In this document: positions 25,182 to 33,253 of the stretch, one piece after another
Position numbering within the stretch: position 1 is the stretch's first letter
How the letters are laid out: the number at the start of each line of letters is the position of its first letter
NCBI RefSeq assembly: GCF_015142735.1
Contig: NZ_JACSPN010000003.1
Span: 29,717-93,716 of the forward strand
Length of the DNA stretch: 64,000 nt
From: Oerskovia douganii
Lineage (GTDB): Bacteria > Actinomycetota > Actinomycetes > Actinomycetales > Cellulomonadaceae
Direction: 5' to 3'
Translations under genes and position numbers: made by a program
The notes under the pieces: model-generated
Told to the model about the DNA's origin: nothing
The model's database searches: none
The model's input: only the letters and a program-made list of their open reading frames with translations

Positions 25182-26782
25182 GACGACGTCCTTTCACCCA
25201 GGCGCGCCCGAGAGTCGACAGGTATCTCCATGGTGAGCGGGGTCTCCGCCACGACGCCCGGGGAGGACCTGGGCGCGAGCGGGCTGCCGCTCGCGCCCGA
25301 CAGGTCGTCGGGTTCGTGGGCGGGAGGGTTCGGGCCGGGCTCGAGCGGGAGGTCCAGGGTGAAGGTCGAACCGAAGCCCCGGGTCGAGGAGACCTCGACC
25401 CGGCCCTCGTGACCGCCCGCGATCGCGCTGACGATCGCGAGGCCGAGCCCCGCTCCGTCCCGGAAGGCGGGGTCCCGCTCGGCCTGGGCGAAGCGGACGA
25501 AGATGCGTTCGAGCTGGTCGGGGGAGACGCCGATGCCCTCGTCGCGGACCCAGAGGCGGATCCGCCCGTCGCGGACCGCGGACCCCAGCGTGATCTTCGA
25601 GCCCGGGGCGGAGAACTTCACCGCGTTGGACGCGAGCTGCAACCACGCCTGCGTCAGTCGTTGCTCGTCGACGTTCGCCGTGGCCCCGGTCCTGGCGTCC
25701 ACGGTCCACCGACGGTCGCCCAGGAGGCGGGCCTTGTCGAGGATGTCGTCGGTGAGCCGGCCGAGGTCCGTCTCCTCGAGCCGGACGAACCCCGGGCTGC
25801 CGGCCGTCGCGAGCGTCATGAGGTCGTCGACGAGCCGGTGCATCCGGTCGAGCTCGTCCAGCGCGAGGTCGCGCGTGCTCCCGGCGTCCTCGGGGTCCTC
25901 CGGGTCCATGAGCTCGAGGTGCCCCCGCACGATCGTGAGGGGGGTGCGCAGCTCGTGGCCGACGTCGTCGAGGAGCTCGTGCTCGGCGTCGAACGCCGCC
26001 GCGAGACGGTCCAGCATCTCGTTGAACGCGTGCGTGAGGTCCGAGACGTCGTCGTTGCCGGTGACGGGGAGCCGCTCGGACGTGTGGGTGTCGCTGATGC
26101 GCCGGGCGGTCTGGCCGAGGAGGCGGACCGGGCGCAGGAGCCGACCGGCGACCAGCCAGCCCACCGCCGCGATCAGGAGGAGCGCGACCACGGCGATGAT
26201 CGCGTAGGTCCGGAACACCTGGTCGAACTCGGCGTGCTCCGCGCTGCGGTCGAAGGCCAGCACGAGCGCGGAGGGGACGTCGCCGTCGGTCACGGGGATG
26301 ACGAGGACCCGGTAGCTCGTCTCGGGGGTCGTGATCTGGCGGAGCACGACCACCCGCCCCGTCGTGTAGGGCTCGAGCTCCTCCATGAGGGCCTCGTCGT
26401 CCTCGAGGCGCAGCGGCACGGGCGTGGCCGCGATCCACTGGGTGCGGCCTCCACGGAAGCCGACCATGCCCTCGTGCGGTGCGGGCACGGTCTGCCGCAT
26501 GGCGGTGTTGACGAGGTCGTCCGACGAGGTGAACCGCTCCCCGGTCGAGGGGTGCACTCCGTCGTGGGCGAGGGCCTCGAACTCCTCGAGCGAGCGCGTG
26601 AGGGACTGGTCCATCCGGTCGTCGACGTGCGCGCGCTGAGCGGTGTAGGCGACGCCGCCCGCGATGATCAGGCCGAGGGCGGCGAGGGCGAGGACGGCCC
26701 CGAGGATCCGGGCCCGGACGGTCTGGAGGCGGGAGGGGGCGCGACGGGGGGCGGCACCGGTCCCCTGGCCGTGGTGAGCCAT
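25178..26782 (-). CDS. membrane sensor histidine kinase, partner of the OmpR-type regulator
   Basis: 534 residues. There are two membrane spans (about 26-48 and 195-218) with an extracytoplasmic sensor of about 145 residues between them. A HAMP linker (RLLRPVRLLGQTARRISDTH) follows, then a HisKA domain with phospho-acceptor H276 in DVGHELRTPL, and an ATPase domain with N box SNAVKFSAPG, RDEGIGV and GAGLGLAIVSAIAGGHEG. The ATG at 26782 shares a base with the stop of the upstream small gene. The longer frame to 26809 lies inside that gene. The signal is unknown. Adjacent small envelope proteins suggest envelope sensing. Confidence 0.94.
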   Translation of the reverse strand: MAHHGQGTGAAPRRAPSRLQTVRARILGAVLALAALGLIIAGGVAYTAQRAHVDDRMDQSLTRSLEEFEALAHDGVHPSTGERFTSSDDLVNTAMRQTVPAPHEGMVGFRGGRTQWIAATPVPLRLEDDEALMEELEPYTTGRVVVLRQITTPETSYRVLVIPVTDGDVPSALVLAFDRSAEHAEFDQVFRTYAIIAVVALLLIAAVGWLVAGRLLRPVRLLGQTARRISDTHTSERLPVTGNDDVSDLTHAFNEMLDRLAAAFDAEHELLDDVGHELRTPLTIVRGHLELMDPEDPEDAGSTRDLALDELDRMHRLVDDLMTLATAGSPGFVRLEETDLGRLTDDILDKARLLGDRRWTVDARTGATANVDEQRLTQAWLQLASNAVKFSAPGSKITLGSAVRDGRIRLWVRDEGIGVSPDQLERIFVRFAQAERDPAFRDGAGLGLAIVSAIAGGHEGRVEVSSTRGFGSTFTLDLPLEPGPNPPAHEPDDLSGASGSPLAPRSSPGVVAETPLTMEIPVDSRARLGERTSS

Positions 26783-27210
26783 CAGCCGTTCCCCGTGTCC
26801 GGCGTCCACATGCCGTCGTCGTACTCGTCGGACGGCCGGTACATGCCGTCGTCGTACTCGTCCCCGGGGTGGTACATGCCGTCGTCGTACGGCGGCTCGG
26901 GGGTCTTGTCCACCGTGTCGCTCCCGATCCGCGGCGGGGCGGGCTGCACGGGCACCAGGGGTGCGCTCGGCGTGTCCTGCTCGCCGTCGTCCGACGGCGC
27001 CCCGGGCTCCTCGTCGGTCTCCTGGTCGGAGGGCAGCGTGGGCACCGGCGGCGTCGAGGTGGTCTCCTCGGGGGTCGGGGCGGGGGTCAGCACGACGAGC
27101 CCCCGCAGGTCACGGTCGGGCGGGCTCGCCGAGACCAGTGCCACGGCGCCGGCGCCCGCGCCGAGTGCGACCACCACGAGCGCGATCACCCACATCGTCG
27201 TCCGTCGCAT
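26782..27210 (-). CDS. small anchored protein with three YDDGM repeats
   Basis: 142 residues from ATG 27210. One N-terminal hydrophobic anchor (MWVIALVVVALGAGAGAVALV) is followed by an acidic Pro/Glu/Thr-rich disordered stretch and three tandem 11-residue repeats at the C-terminus, each beginning YDDGM (YDDGMYHPGDE, YDDGMYRPSDE, YDDGMWTPDTG). Such acidic extracytoplasmic repeats could bind a cation such as calcium or lysine-rich surfaces, which is inference. It is the first gene of the operon with the histidine kinase and regulator. No ribosome site precedes it, and a -10 ends six bases upstream, so it may be leaderless. It may feed information to the kinase. Confidence 0.65.
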   Translation of the reverse strand: MRRTTMWVIALVVVALGAGAGAVALVSASPPDRDLRGLVVLTPAPTPEETTSTPPVPTLPSDQETDEEPGAPSDDGEQDTPSAPLVPVQPAPPRIGSDTVDKTPEPPYDDGMYHPGDEYDDGMYRPSDEYDDGMWTPDTGNG

Positions 27211-27216
27211 GGCGCG

Positions 27217-27250
27217 AGTATCACGGGCGCGCATGAGAGGGGAATGAGAG
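27217..27250 (-). promoter_or_regulatory. promoter and regulator boxes of the three-gene two-component operon
   Basis: GATACT (27222-27217) lies six bases before the ATG. Two exact CTCTCAT boxes (27250-27244 and 27239-27233) are 11 bases apart and cover the -35 region. Spacing of 11 is typical for OmpR/PhoB dimers acting as activators. Confidence 0.55.
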
Positions 27251-27287
27251 CGTGTGTCACCCGTTCCGTGGTCGTGGTCGCCCGACG

Positions 27288-28316
27288 TCACGGGGCGGGA
27301 TCCTGCGCGAGCCAGTCGTCGACACCCCCGAGCAGGCGGGCCCGCGTGCTCGCGCCCGCGCGGCTCGCGCGGATCGAGGACCGGGCGAGGTCGGCGAGCT
27401 CCTCGTCGGAGAACCCGTGCTCGGTCCGCGCCGACTCGTACTGCGCGACGAGGCGTGACCCGAACAGCAGCGGGTCGTCGGCGCCGAGCGCGACCTGGGC
27501 CCCCGCGTCGACGAGGGCCCCGAGCGGGACCTGGGCGCCGTCGTCGTACACCCCGAGCGACACGTTCGACGCCGGGCACACCTCGAGCGCGACCCCGCGC
27601 GCGACGACCTCCTCGAGGACCCGAGGGTCCTCGACCGAGCGCACCCCGTGCCCGATCCGGTCGGGGTCCAGGTCCGTCAGGACCTCGGTCACGTGGTCGG
27701 GGCCGAGGAGCTCGCCGCCGTGCGGGACGAGCGCGAGGCCTGCACGGCGTGCGATCGCGAAGGCCGGGGCGAACGCCGCGGTGTCCCCGCGGCGCTCGTC
27801 GTTGCTCAGCCCGAAGCCCAGCACCTCGCCCGGGCCGTCGCCCACGTACTGCGCGGCGAGGCGCGCGAGCGTGCGGGCGTCGAGCGGGTGGCGCATGCGG
27901 GACGCGGCCACGATCACGCCGACCTCGGTGCCCGTCGCGGCGCTCGCCTCCCTGGCGGCGTCGAGCACGATCTCCACCGCGGGCGAGATGCCTCCCACGA
28001 ACGGCGCGTACGACGTCGGGTCGACCTGGATCTCGAGGCGGCCCGAGCCCTCGGCCGCGTCGTCCTCGGCGGCCTCGTGCACGATGCGGCGCATGTCCGC
28101 CTCCGAGCGCACGCACGCCCGCGCGGCGTCGTACAGGCGCTGGAAGCGGAACCACCCGCGCTCGGTCGCGGGCAGCCGCAGCGGGTCGCCGTCGAGCAGG
28201 GCCGCCGGCAGCCGCACGCCGTACTGCGCCGCGAGGTCGTGCAGCGTCTCCGGCCGCATGGAGCCGGTGAAGTGCAGGTGGAGGTGGGCCTTGGGGAGCT
28301 TCGCCAGATCACGCAC
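27288..28316 (-). CDS. add: adenosine deaminase family protein
   Basis: 342 residues from GTG 28316. A frame to 28394 continues upstream but without a ribosome site, and LPKAHLHLH is the usual beginning. Amidohydrolase motifs include the metal-binding HLHLHFTGS, VPHGGE, DRIGHGVRS, EVCPASNVSLG and, near the end, ALGADDPLLFG, where most adenosine deaminases have NTDDP. It converts adenosine or a related aminopurine to the hydroxypurine in the cytosol for purine salvage. The altered NTDDP segment leaves open adenine or an atypical nucleoside as substrate. Monocistronic, between two regulatory modules. Confidence 0.85.
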   Translation of the reverse strand: MRDLAKLPKAHLHLHFTGSMRPETLHDLAAQYGVRLPAALLDGDPLRLPATERGWFRFQRLYDAARACVRSEADMRRIVHEAAEDDAAEGSGRLEIQVDPTSYAPFVGGISPAVEIVLDAAREASAATGTEVGVIVAASRMRHPLDARTLARLAAQYVGDGPGEVLGFGLSNDERRGDTAAFAPAFAIARRAGLALVPHGGELLGPDHVTEVLTDLDPDRIGHGVRSVEDPRVLEEVVARGVALEVCPASNVSLGVYDDGAQVPLGALVDAGAQVALGADDPLLFGSRLVAQYESARTEHGFSDEELADLARSSIRASRAGASTRARLLGGVDDWLAQDPAP

Positions 28317-28390
28317 AGGGGCAGTCTTGCACCCCGCCCGTCCCGCGCGGACCCGCGGCCCGCTCCCCGGTCTCCCGGGATGCGAGACCT

Positions 28391-29128
28391 TCACACCCCG
28401 GGCAGGATGCCCCGCTCGATCGCGACCGTCACGGCACGCGTGCGGTCGTCGACGCCCAGCTTGGCGAACGCCCGCAGCAGGTGCGTCTTGACCGTGGCCT
28501 CGGAGATGAACAGCTCGCGCCCGATCGCGGGGTTGCTGAGCCCGCGCGCGACGAGCGCGAGGACCTGGGCCTCGCGCGCGGTCAGGCGCTCGCCCGCGCC
28601 GCGGACGCTCGTCACGAGCCGGGTCGCGACCGTGGGGGCCAGGACCGTCTCGCCCCGGGCCGCGGCCCGGATGCCCGCGACGAGCACGTCGCGCGGGGTG
28701 TCCTTGAGCAGGTAGCCCGTCGCGCCCGCCTCGACCGCGCGCAGGATGTCGGTGTCGGTCTCGTACGTCGTGAGCACCACGACGCGTGGTCTCGTCGCGC
28801 CGGGGGCAGCGAGGATCTCGGTCGTCGCGCCCACGCCGTCGAGCACAGGCATGCGCAGGTCCATGAGCACGACGTCGGGGGCCAGGTCGCGCGCGAGAGC
28901 GACGCCCTCGCGGCCGTCGCCCGCCTCACCCACCACGACGAGGTCCGGCTCGGCGGTGAGCATCCCGACCAGCCCCGAGCGCACGACCGGGTGGTCGTCG
29001 ATCACGAGGACCCGCACCACGGGGGCCGACGACGGCCCTCCCGCCCCGGTCGCCGCCCCCCGCCCGCGGGTGGGAGGCGCCGTCCGGCGGTCGGGCAGGG
29101 GTGGCGGGTGGTCGGCGGGCAGGGTCAC
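28391..29128 (-). CDS. NarL/LuxR-family response regulator
   Basis: 245 residues. The receiver (VRVLVIDDHPVVRSG, phosphorylated D90 in VLMDLRMP, TTYETD, LLKDTP) is followed by a LuxR-type helix-turn-helix near the C-terminus (LTAREAQVLALVARGLSNPAIGRELFISEATVKTHL). The GTG at 29128 overlaps the kinase stop (GTGA) and adds a 36-residue Pro/Gly-rich lead. Internal GTGs just before the receiver are possible starts. It is the last gene of an ABC exporter/two-component operon and probably activates that operon in response to the exporter substrate. Confidence 0.92.
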   Translation of the reverse strand: MTLPADHPPPLPDRRTAPPTRGRGAATGAGGPSSAPVVRVLVIDDHPVVRSGLVGMLTAEPDLVVVGEAGDGREGVALARDLAPDVVLMDLRMPVLDGVGATTEILAAPGATRPRVVVLTTYETDTDILRAVEAGATGYLLKDTPRDVLVAGIRAAARGETVLAPTVATRLVTSVRGAGERLTAREAQVLALVARGLSNPAIGRELFISEATVKTHLLRAFAKLGVDDRTRAVTVAIERGILPGV

Positions 29129-30513
29129 GGGTGGCTCCGGGGGTCGACGGCAGGCAGGGAAGGGGAGTCGGTGGGGAGGGGCGCGGGGACGGGCAGCTCG
29201 ACGCGGACGGTCGTCCCGTCGGCGGGCGGGGACTCGACGGTCACGACGCCGTCGCCCGCTGCCACGCGTTCCCGCATGCCGCGCAGGCCGAAGCCCTCGA
29301 CGGCGCCCGGACCCAGCCCGCGACCGTCGTCGGCGACCTCGAGGACGACCGTGGCGCCGTCGGGCCGGGCGGCCCCCGGGGGAGAGATGCCCGCGCCCCC
29401 CGGGCCCAGCGACACGACGACGGCGCTCGCCTCCGCGTGTCGGCGCACGTTCGCCAGGGCCTCCTGCGCCGCACGCAGCAGGACCACGTCCTCGGCGCTG
29501 CCCAGCCCCGGCACGGCCGACAGCCGGAGCGTGACCGAGACCCCGGACTCGTCCTCGAAGCGGGCCGCGAGCCGCTCGAGCGCCTCGACGAGCGTCGCGC
29601 CCTGCAGGGGGAGGGGAGCGAACGCCGTCACGAGCGACCGGGCCTCCGCGAGGTTGTCGCGGGCCGTGGCCTCGACGAGCGCGAGCCGGTCCCGGGCCGC
29701 GGACGTGTCCGCACGGTCCAGGTCGGCGCTCGCGGCCTGCGCGAGCATGACGACGCTCGTGAAGCCCTGTGCCAGGGTGTCGTGGATCTCGCGGGCCATG
29801 CGCTCGCGCTCGGCCGCGACCCCGGCCGCGTGGTGCACCGTCCCGAGCTCGGCCTGGGCGGCCTTCAGCTCGTCGACGAGCTGGGCGTGCCGGACGGTCT
29901 GGAGCATCGTCTGGCCCACCCACGTCCCGAGCAGGACCGAGAAGACGAGCGCGACCCCCATCTGCGGGGCCGCCTCGGCCAGCGCCGCGCGAGAGAACCC
30001 GTACGGAGCCGTGAGCGCGAGCGTCGTGCCCACCGCGAGGAGCGTCGAGAGGGTCAGGCTGACCCAGCGGTGCTCGGACAGCATCCAGATCTGGGTGAAC
30101 GCGACGAACAGCAGGAACGTCCCGAGCTGGTTCTGGATCACGGCGACGTCGGTCGCGACGATCATGATCACCAGGTAGCTCACGGCCAGCCGCTGGTCGC
30201 GGTTCCGTGCGGCCCGGCGTCCCAGGAACGTGTACGCCAGCAGGATCACGCCGATCGCGCCGAGCGCCCGGGCGAGGCGGTCCGGCTCGACCCCGGCCAG
30301 GAGCAGCGCGACCGCGCTCAGGACCACGACGACGTAGAAGCCGACGTCCCACCACACGACGACCCGGTCCCACGACGACTCGAACCGGTCCACGGCCGGT
30401 CCGGCCGCCGGGTCGCGACCGGCGACCGGGTGCACGGGCGAGGTGCCGGAGCGCACCCCGTCCTCCGCGCGCTCGCCCGCAGGACGGTCCACCGGGCTCT
30501 CAGCCGTCGTCAC
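29125..30513 (-). CDS. NarL-type sensor histidine kinase (HisKA_3)
   Basis: 462 residues. A disordered N-terminus of about 45 residues precedes five or six membrane spans packed closely (about 55-205) with no large external domain, an intramembrane-sensing layout. A coiled coil follows, then the HisKA_3 motif REIHDTLAQGF with H244 and an ATPase domain (EALANVRRHAEAS, VADDGRGLG, GFGLRGMRERV). The GTG at 30513 lies 14 bases inside the end of the permease gene. Kinases of this type paired with ABC exporters often respond to membrane-active antibiotics or lipid changes. That role is inferred from context. Confidence 0.92.
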   Translation of the reverse strand: MTTAESPVDRPAGERAEDGVRSGTSPVHPVAGRDPAAGPAVDRFESSWDRVVVWWDVGFYVVVVLSAVALLLAGVEPDRLARALGAIGVILLAYTFLGRRAARNRDQRLAVSYLVIMIVATDVAVIQNQLGTFLLFVAFTQIWMLSEHRWVSLTLSTLLAVGTTLALTAPYGFSRAALAEAAPQMGVALVFSVLLGTWVGQTMLQTVRHAQLVDELKAAQAELGTVHHAAGVAAERERMAREIHDTLAQGFTSVVMLAQAASADLDRADTSAARDRLALVEATARDNLAEARSLVTAFAPLPLQGATLVEALERLAARFEDESGVSVTLRLSAVPGLGSAEDVVLLRAAQEALANVRRHAEASAVVVSLGPGGAGISPPGAARPDGATVVLEVADDGRGLGPGAVEGFGLRGMRERVAAGDGVVTVESPPADGTTVRVELPVPAPLPTDSPSLPAVDPRSHP

Positions 30514-31351
30514 GCCGCCTCCACCTGAACGTCCGGACCCCCACCACGAGGCCCACGACGAGCCACGCCCCCAGTACAGCAGCCGTCGCGCCGTGCTGCC
30601 ACGACCCGCCCACCTCGAGGACCACGGCCTCGGGCGGCAGGAACACCGAGCGCATGCCCTGCGCGAGCCACTTGAGCGGGAACAGGGACGCGACCTGCTG
30701 CATCCACGACGGGAGGGCGAAGAACGCGAAGAACACGCCCGAGATGAACTGCAGGACCAGGACGATCGGGGTCACGACCGCGGTCACGGACTTGCCCGAC
30801 CGGGGGACCGAGGAGAACGCGACGCCCAGGACGGAGCCGGTGGCGGTGCCGAGCACGAACACCCAGGCGAACGTCGCCCAGGCCGACGCGGTCGAGGGCA
30901 TCGGGACGTCGAACGCCGTGGCGGAGAGCACCAGCAGCGCCGCGGTCTGGACCGTCGTGACGATCAGGACCTGCCCGACCTTCCCCAGGAAGTAGGACGT
31001 CGCGGGCAGGGGCGTGGCGCGCAGGCGCTTGAGCGTCCCGTCGTCGCGCTCGACCGTGATCGAGATCGCGAGGTTCTGGAAGCTCGTGAGCATGACGCCC
31101 GTGGCGACCATGCCCGGGAGGAAGTACTGCGCGTAGGGCACCGAGCCCGCGGCGCTGCCCTGCTCCTCCTGGCCGAACACGGTCGAGAAGATCGCCATCA
31201 TGATCAGCGGGTACGCCAGGATGAAGATCACGGCCTCGCGCTCGCGCAGGAACGCGAGGAGCTCGATCCAGGTGCGCCGCAGCGCGAGGTTCGCGGTGCT
31301 GGGCAGGGAGCGGCCGGCGGGCTGGGCCCGGGTGGCGGTCTGGGCGCTCAT
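30500..31351 (-). CDS. ABC-2 type exporter permease
   Basis: 283 residues, six predicted membrane spans with the ABC-2 signature region (GTLKRLRATPLPATSYFLGKV after the second span, and a late FPLKWLAQGMRSVFLPPEAV). The ATG at 31351 overlaps the ATPase stop (ATGA). It forms the exporter with the upstream ATP-binding subunit, and its 3' end overlaps the histidine kinase gene by 14 bases. ABC-2 exporters of this size typically carry antibiotics, lipids or polysaccharides. The cargo is unknown here, but co-transcription with a sensor pair favours a detoxification role. Confidence 0.9.
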   Translation of the reverse strand: MSAQTATRAQPAGRSLPSTANLALRRTWIELLAFLREREAVIFILAYPLIMMAIFSTVFGQEEQGSAAGSVPYAQYFLPGMVATGVMLTSFQNLAISITVERDDGTLKRLRATPLPATSYFLGKVGQVLIVTTVQTAALLVLSATAFDVPMPSTASAWATFAWVFVLGTATGSVLGVAFSSVPRSGKSVTAVVTPIVLVLQFISGVFFAFFALPSWMQQVASLFPLKWLAQGMRSVFLPPEAVVLEVGGSWQHGATAAVLGAWLVVGLVVGVRTFRWRRRDDG

Positions 31352-32358
31352 CGGGAGGCCTCCTCGGTGACGGCCGCGTCGGCGGCGTGGTGCGACGGGT
31401 CGGTGGGAGCGGGCAGGTCCGGCAGGTCCGGTGCCCCCGCCCCGAGGGACGGGGTCGTCGGGGTGGCACCGATGAGCCCCAGGTACACGTCCTCGAGGCT
31501 CGGCTGGAGCACCCGCAGGCCGGGCACCTCGCCGTCGGGCCCGGCCAGGCGCGCCGCGAGCGAGGAGACCAGCGCGGTCGGGTGGTCGGTGCGCTCGGCG
31601 TGCGTGACGCCGTCGGACACCCACTGCACGACGGGGCGCAGCGCGTCGGGCCCGCCCAGGTCCGCGGGCGCGCCGAGCGCCACGATCCTGCCGTCCCGCA
31701 CGACGGCGGCACGGTCGGCCAGGTGCGCGGCCTCGTCGAGGTAGTGGGTCGTCAGGAGGATCGTGGTGCCGCCCTCGCGCAGCGCGAGCACGAGGTCCCA
31801 GAAGCTGCGGCGGGCCTGCGGGTCGAACCCGGTCGTGGGTTCGTCGAGGAACAGCAGCTCGGGGTCGCCCACGATCCCGAGCGCCACGTCGAGGCGGCGG
31901 CGCTGGCCGCCCGAGAGCTGGCGGGAGCGGGTCGTGGCCTTCTCCAGGAGCCCGACGGCGGCGATCACCTCGTCGGGGTCGCGCGCGGCCGGGTAGAAGG
32001 TCGCGAAGTGGTGCACGAGCTCGCGCACCGTGAGCTCGGCCTGGTCGCGCGAGTCCTGCAGGACGACGCCGATCCTGCTGCGCCACGCACGGCCCGCGAG
32101 GGCGGGGTCCTCGCCGAGGACCTGGACCTGTCCGCCGTCGCGCCGGCGGAAGCCCTCGAGGATCTCGACCGTCGTGGTCTTGCCCGCGCCGTTGGGCCCG
32201 AGGACCGCGAAGATCTCGCCGCGCTCGACCGTGAGGTCCAGGCCGTCGACCGCCTGCTTCACGGTGTCGCCGCCCTGCGTGTAGCGCTTCGTGAGGCCGC
32301 GGACCTCGATCGCCGGGGCGTCCGTTCCTGCTCGGGGAGGTGTCCTGTGTGGGCTCAT
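31348..32358 (-). CDS. ABC exporter ATP-binding protein, drug-resistance type
   Basis: 336 residues from ATG 32358. A frame to 32631 overlaps the region upstream of tRNA-Trp and lacks support. Walker A GPNGAGKTT is at about residue 54, with Q-loop VLQDS, signature LSGGQRRRL, Walker B LLFLDEPTTGFD and the switch His in LLTTHYLDEA. The C-terminal domain with VLQPSLEDVYLGLIG is typical of DrrA-like subunits. It is the first gene of the exporter/two-component operon. Two palindromes (32414-32437 and 32444-32457) lie 56-99 bases upstream and are candidate regulator sites. Confidence 0.93.
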   Translation of the reverse strand: MSPHRTPPRAGTDAPAIEVRGLTKRYTQGGDTVKQAVDGLDLTVERGEIFAVLGPNGAGKTTTVEILEGFRRRDGGQVQVLGEDPALAGRAWRSRIGVVLQDSRDQAELTVRELVHHFATFYPAARDPDEVIAAVGLLEKATTRSRQLSGGQRRRLDVALGIVGDPELLFLDEPTTGFDPQARRSFWDLVLALREGGTTILLTTHYLDEAAHLADRAAVVRDGRIVALGAPADLGGPDALRPVVQWVSDGVTHAERTDHPTALVSSLAARLAGPDGEVPGLRVLQPSLEDVYLGLIGATPTTPSLGAGAPDLPDLPAPTDPSHHAADAAVTEEASR

Positions 32359-32413
32359 GGCTCCAGCGTGGCCGTGGCGGGTGGTGCGGCGCGACGACCG
32401 GTCGGGGGGACCT

Positions 32414-32457
32414 GGCGTCCACCGACCGGTGGACGCCGGGACCGGTCCGTACGGACC
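32414..32457. promoter_or_regulatory. two palindromes upstream of the exporter operon
   Basis: GGCGTCCACC-GACC-GGTGGACGCC (32414-32437) has perfect 10-bp arms, and GGTCCGTACGGACC (32444-32457) is a perfect 14-bp palindrome. They may bind the NarL-type regulator. The remainder of 32359-32680 holds no gene. Confidence 0.5.
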
Positions 32458-32577
32458 TCCGCTACTGTGGAGTCGAGGGAATCTGGTCCGCGGACCGCTC
32501 CGGTGCCACGGTGTGACAGGCCGTGGGGTCGCGAAGGGGCTGGTCGGATCGCCGTCCGGGACCGCTGAGAGGTCGAG

Positions 32578-32607
32578 TTCGACCACGGCGCTCCGGTCGC
32601 GTACAGT
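32578..32607 (+). promoter_or_regulatory. promoter of tRNA-Trp
   Basis: TTCGAC (32578-32583), an 18-base spacer and TACAGT (32602-32607). Confidence 0.4.
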
Positions 32608-32680
32608 ATTCCTTCGGTGGCAGGTGTCCACCCGATGTTCTCTGCCTTCACGGAGGGTCGTGGGGTGGTGTCCATCACGA

Positions 32681-32753
32681 AGGGCAGTGGCGCAATTGGT
32701 AGCGCAGCGGTCTCCAAAACCGCAGGTTGCAGGTTCGAGCCCTGTCTGCCCTG
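32681..32753 (+). tRNA. tRNA-Trp (anticodon CCA)
   Basis: Acceptor AGGGCAG (32681-32687) pairs with CTGCCCT (32746-32752). The anticodon arm is GCGGT-CTCCAAA-ACCGC with CCA at 32714-32716, and the T-loop is GGTTCGAGCC. The tRNA-Trp, secE, nusG order is classic for Actinobacteria. Confidence 0.95.
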
Positions 32754-32761
32754 CAAGGCGT

Positions 32762-32777
32762 CACCCCTCCCGGGGTG
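32762..32777 (+). terminator. small hairpin after tRNA-Trp
   Basis: CACCCC (32762-32767) and GGGGTG (32772-32777) around TCCC. A weak terminator or processing site, so secE may be partly read through from the tRNA promoter. Confidence 0.4.
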
Positions 32778-32858
32778 TGCGCGTAGTCCGGTAACGGGTT
32801 ACACCACGAGAGGTCCAGCATCGGTTTCGGTTTCAACGTCACGTAGTGGGGATGAACA

Positions 32859-33134
32859 GTGAGCGAATCGCCATCAGAGGCGTTGGGTGCTGAAGGCGTG
32901 CGCGCCGGCGGTGACAAGAAGAAGGGCGACGCGAAGAAGGGCAACATCTTCTCGCGCATCGCGCTCTTCGTCCGCCAGGTCATCGCGGAGCTCAAGAAGG
33001 TCGTCACCCCCACCCGTTCCGAGCTGATCACCTACACCACCGTCGTCCTGGTCTTCGTGGCCGTGGTCATGGCGTTCGTGACGGTGCTCGACTACGGGAT
33101 CGGCCAGGCCGTCCTGTGGGTCTTCGGAGGCTGA
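32859..33134 (+). CDS. secE: preprotein translocase subunit SecE
   Basis: 91 residues. A charged Lys/Asp-rich cytoplasmic N-terminus is followed by the conserved amphipathic helix FVRQVIAELKKVVTPTRSEL and a single membrane span TTVVLVFVAVVMAFVTVLD. It is part of the SecYEG channel. The GTG at 32859 has GGGGA seven bases upstream. The upstream leader contains GTAAC-GG-GTTAC (32791-32802), a small palindrome near the probable promoter. Followed by nusG in the usual order. Confidence 0.95.
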   Translation: MSESPSEALGAEGVRAGGDKKKGDAKKGNIFSRIALFVRQVIAELKKVVTPTRSELITYTTVVLVFVAVVMAFVTVLDYGIGQAVLWVFGG

Positions 33135-33253
33135 TCCCCGGAGGGCGCCCCGTGCCGCGAGGATCTCGCGGTGCCGGAGGAGTTCGCGCCCGGAGCGTAC
33201 GGACCGGTCCCGTCAGTTGCATGTTCGCGTAGTCAAGGAAAGCAGGTTCGTTC

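Noticed and set aside
32359..32631. N-terminal extension of the ABC ATP-binding protein to 32631
   Set aside because: The added 91 residues cover the palindromes and tRNA-Trp promoter and look like translated non-coding sequence. The ABC domain begins right after ATG 32358.
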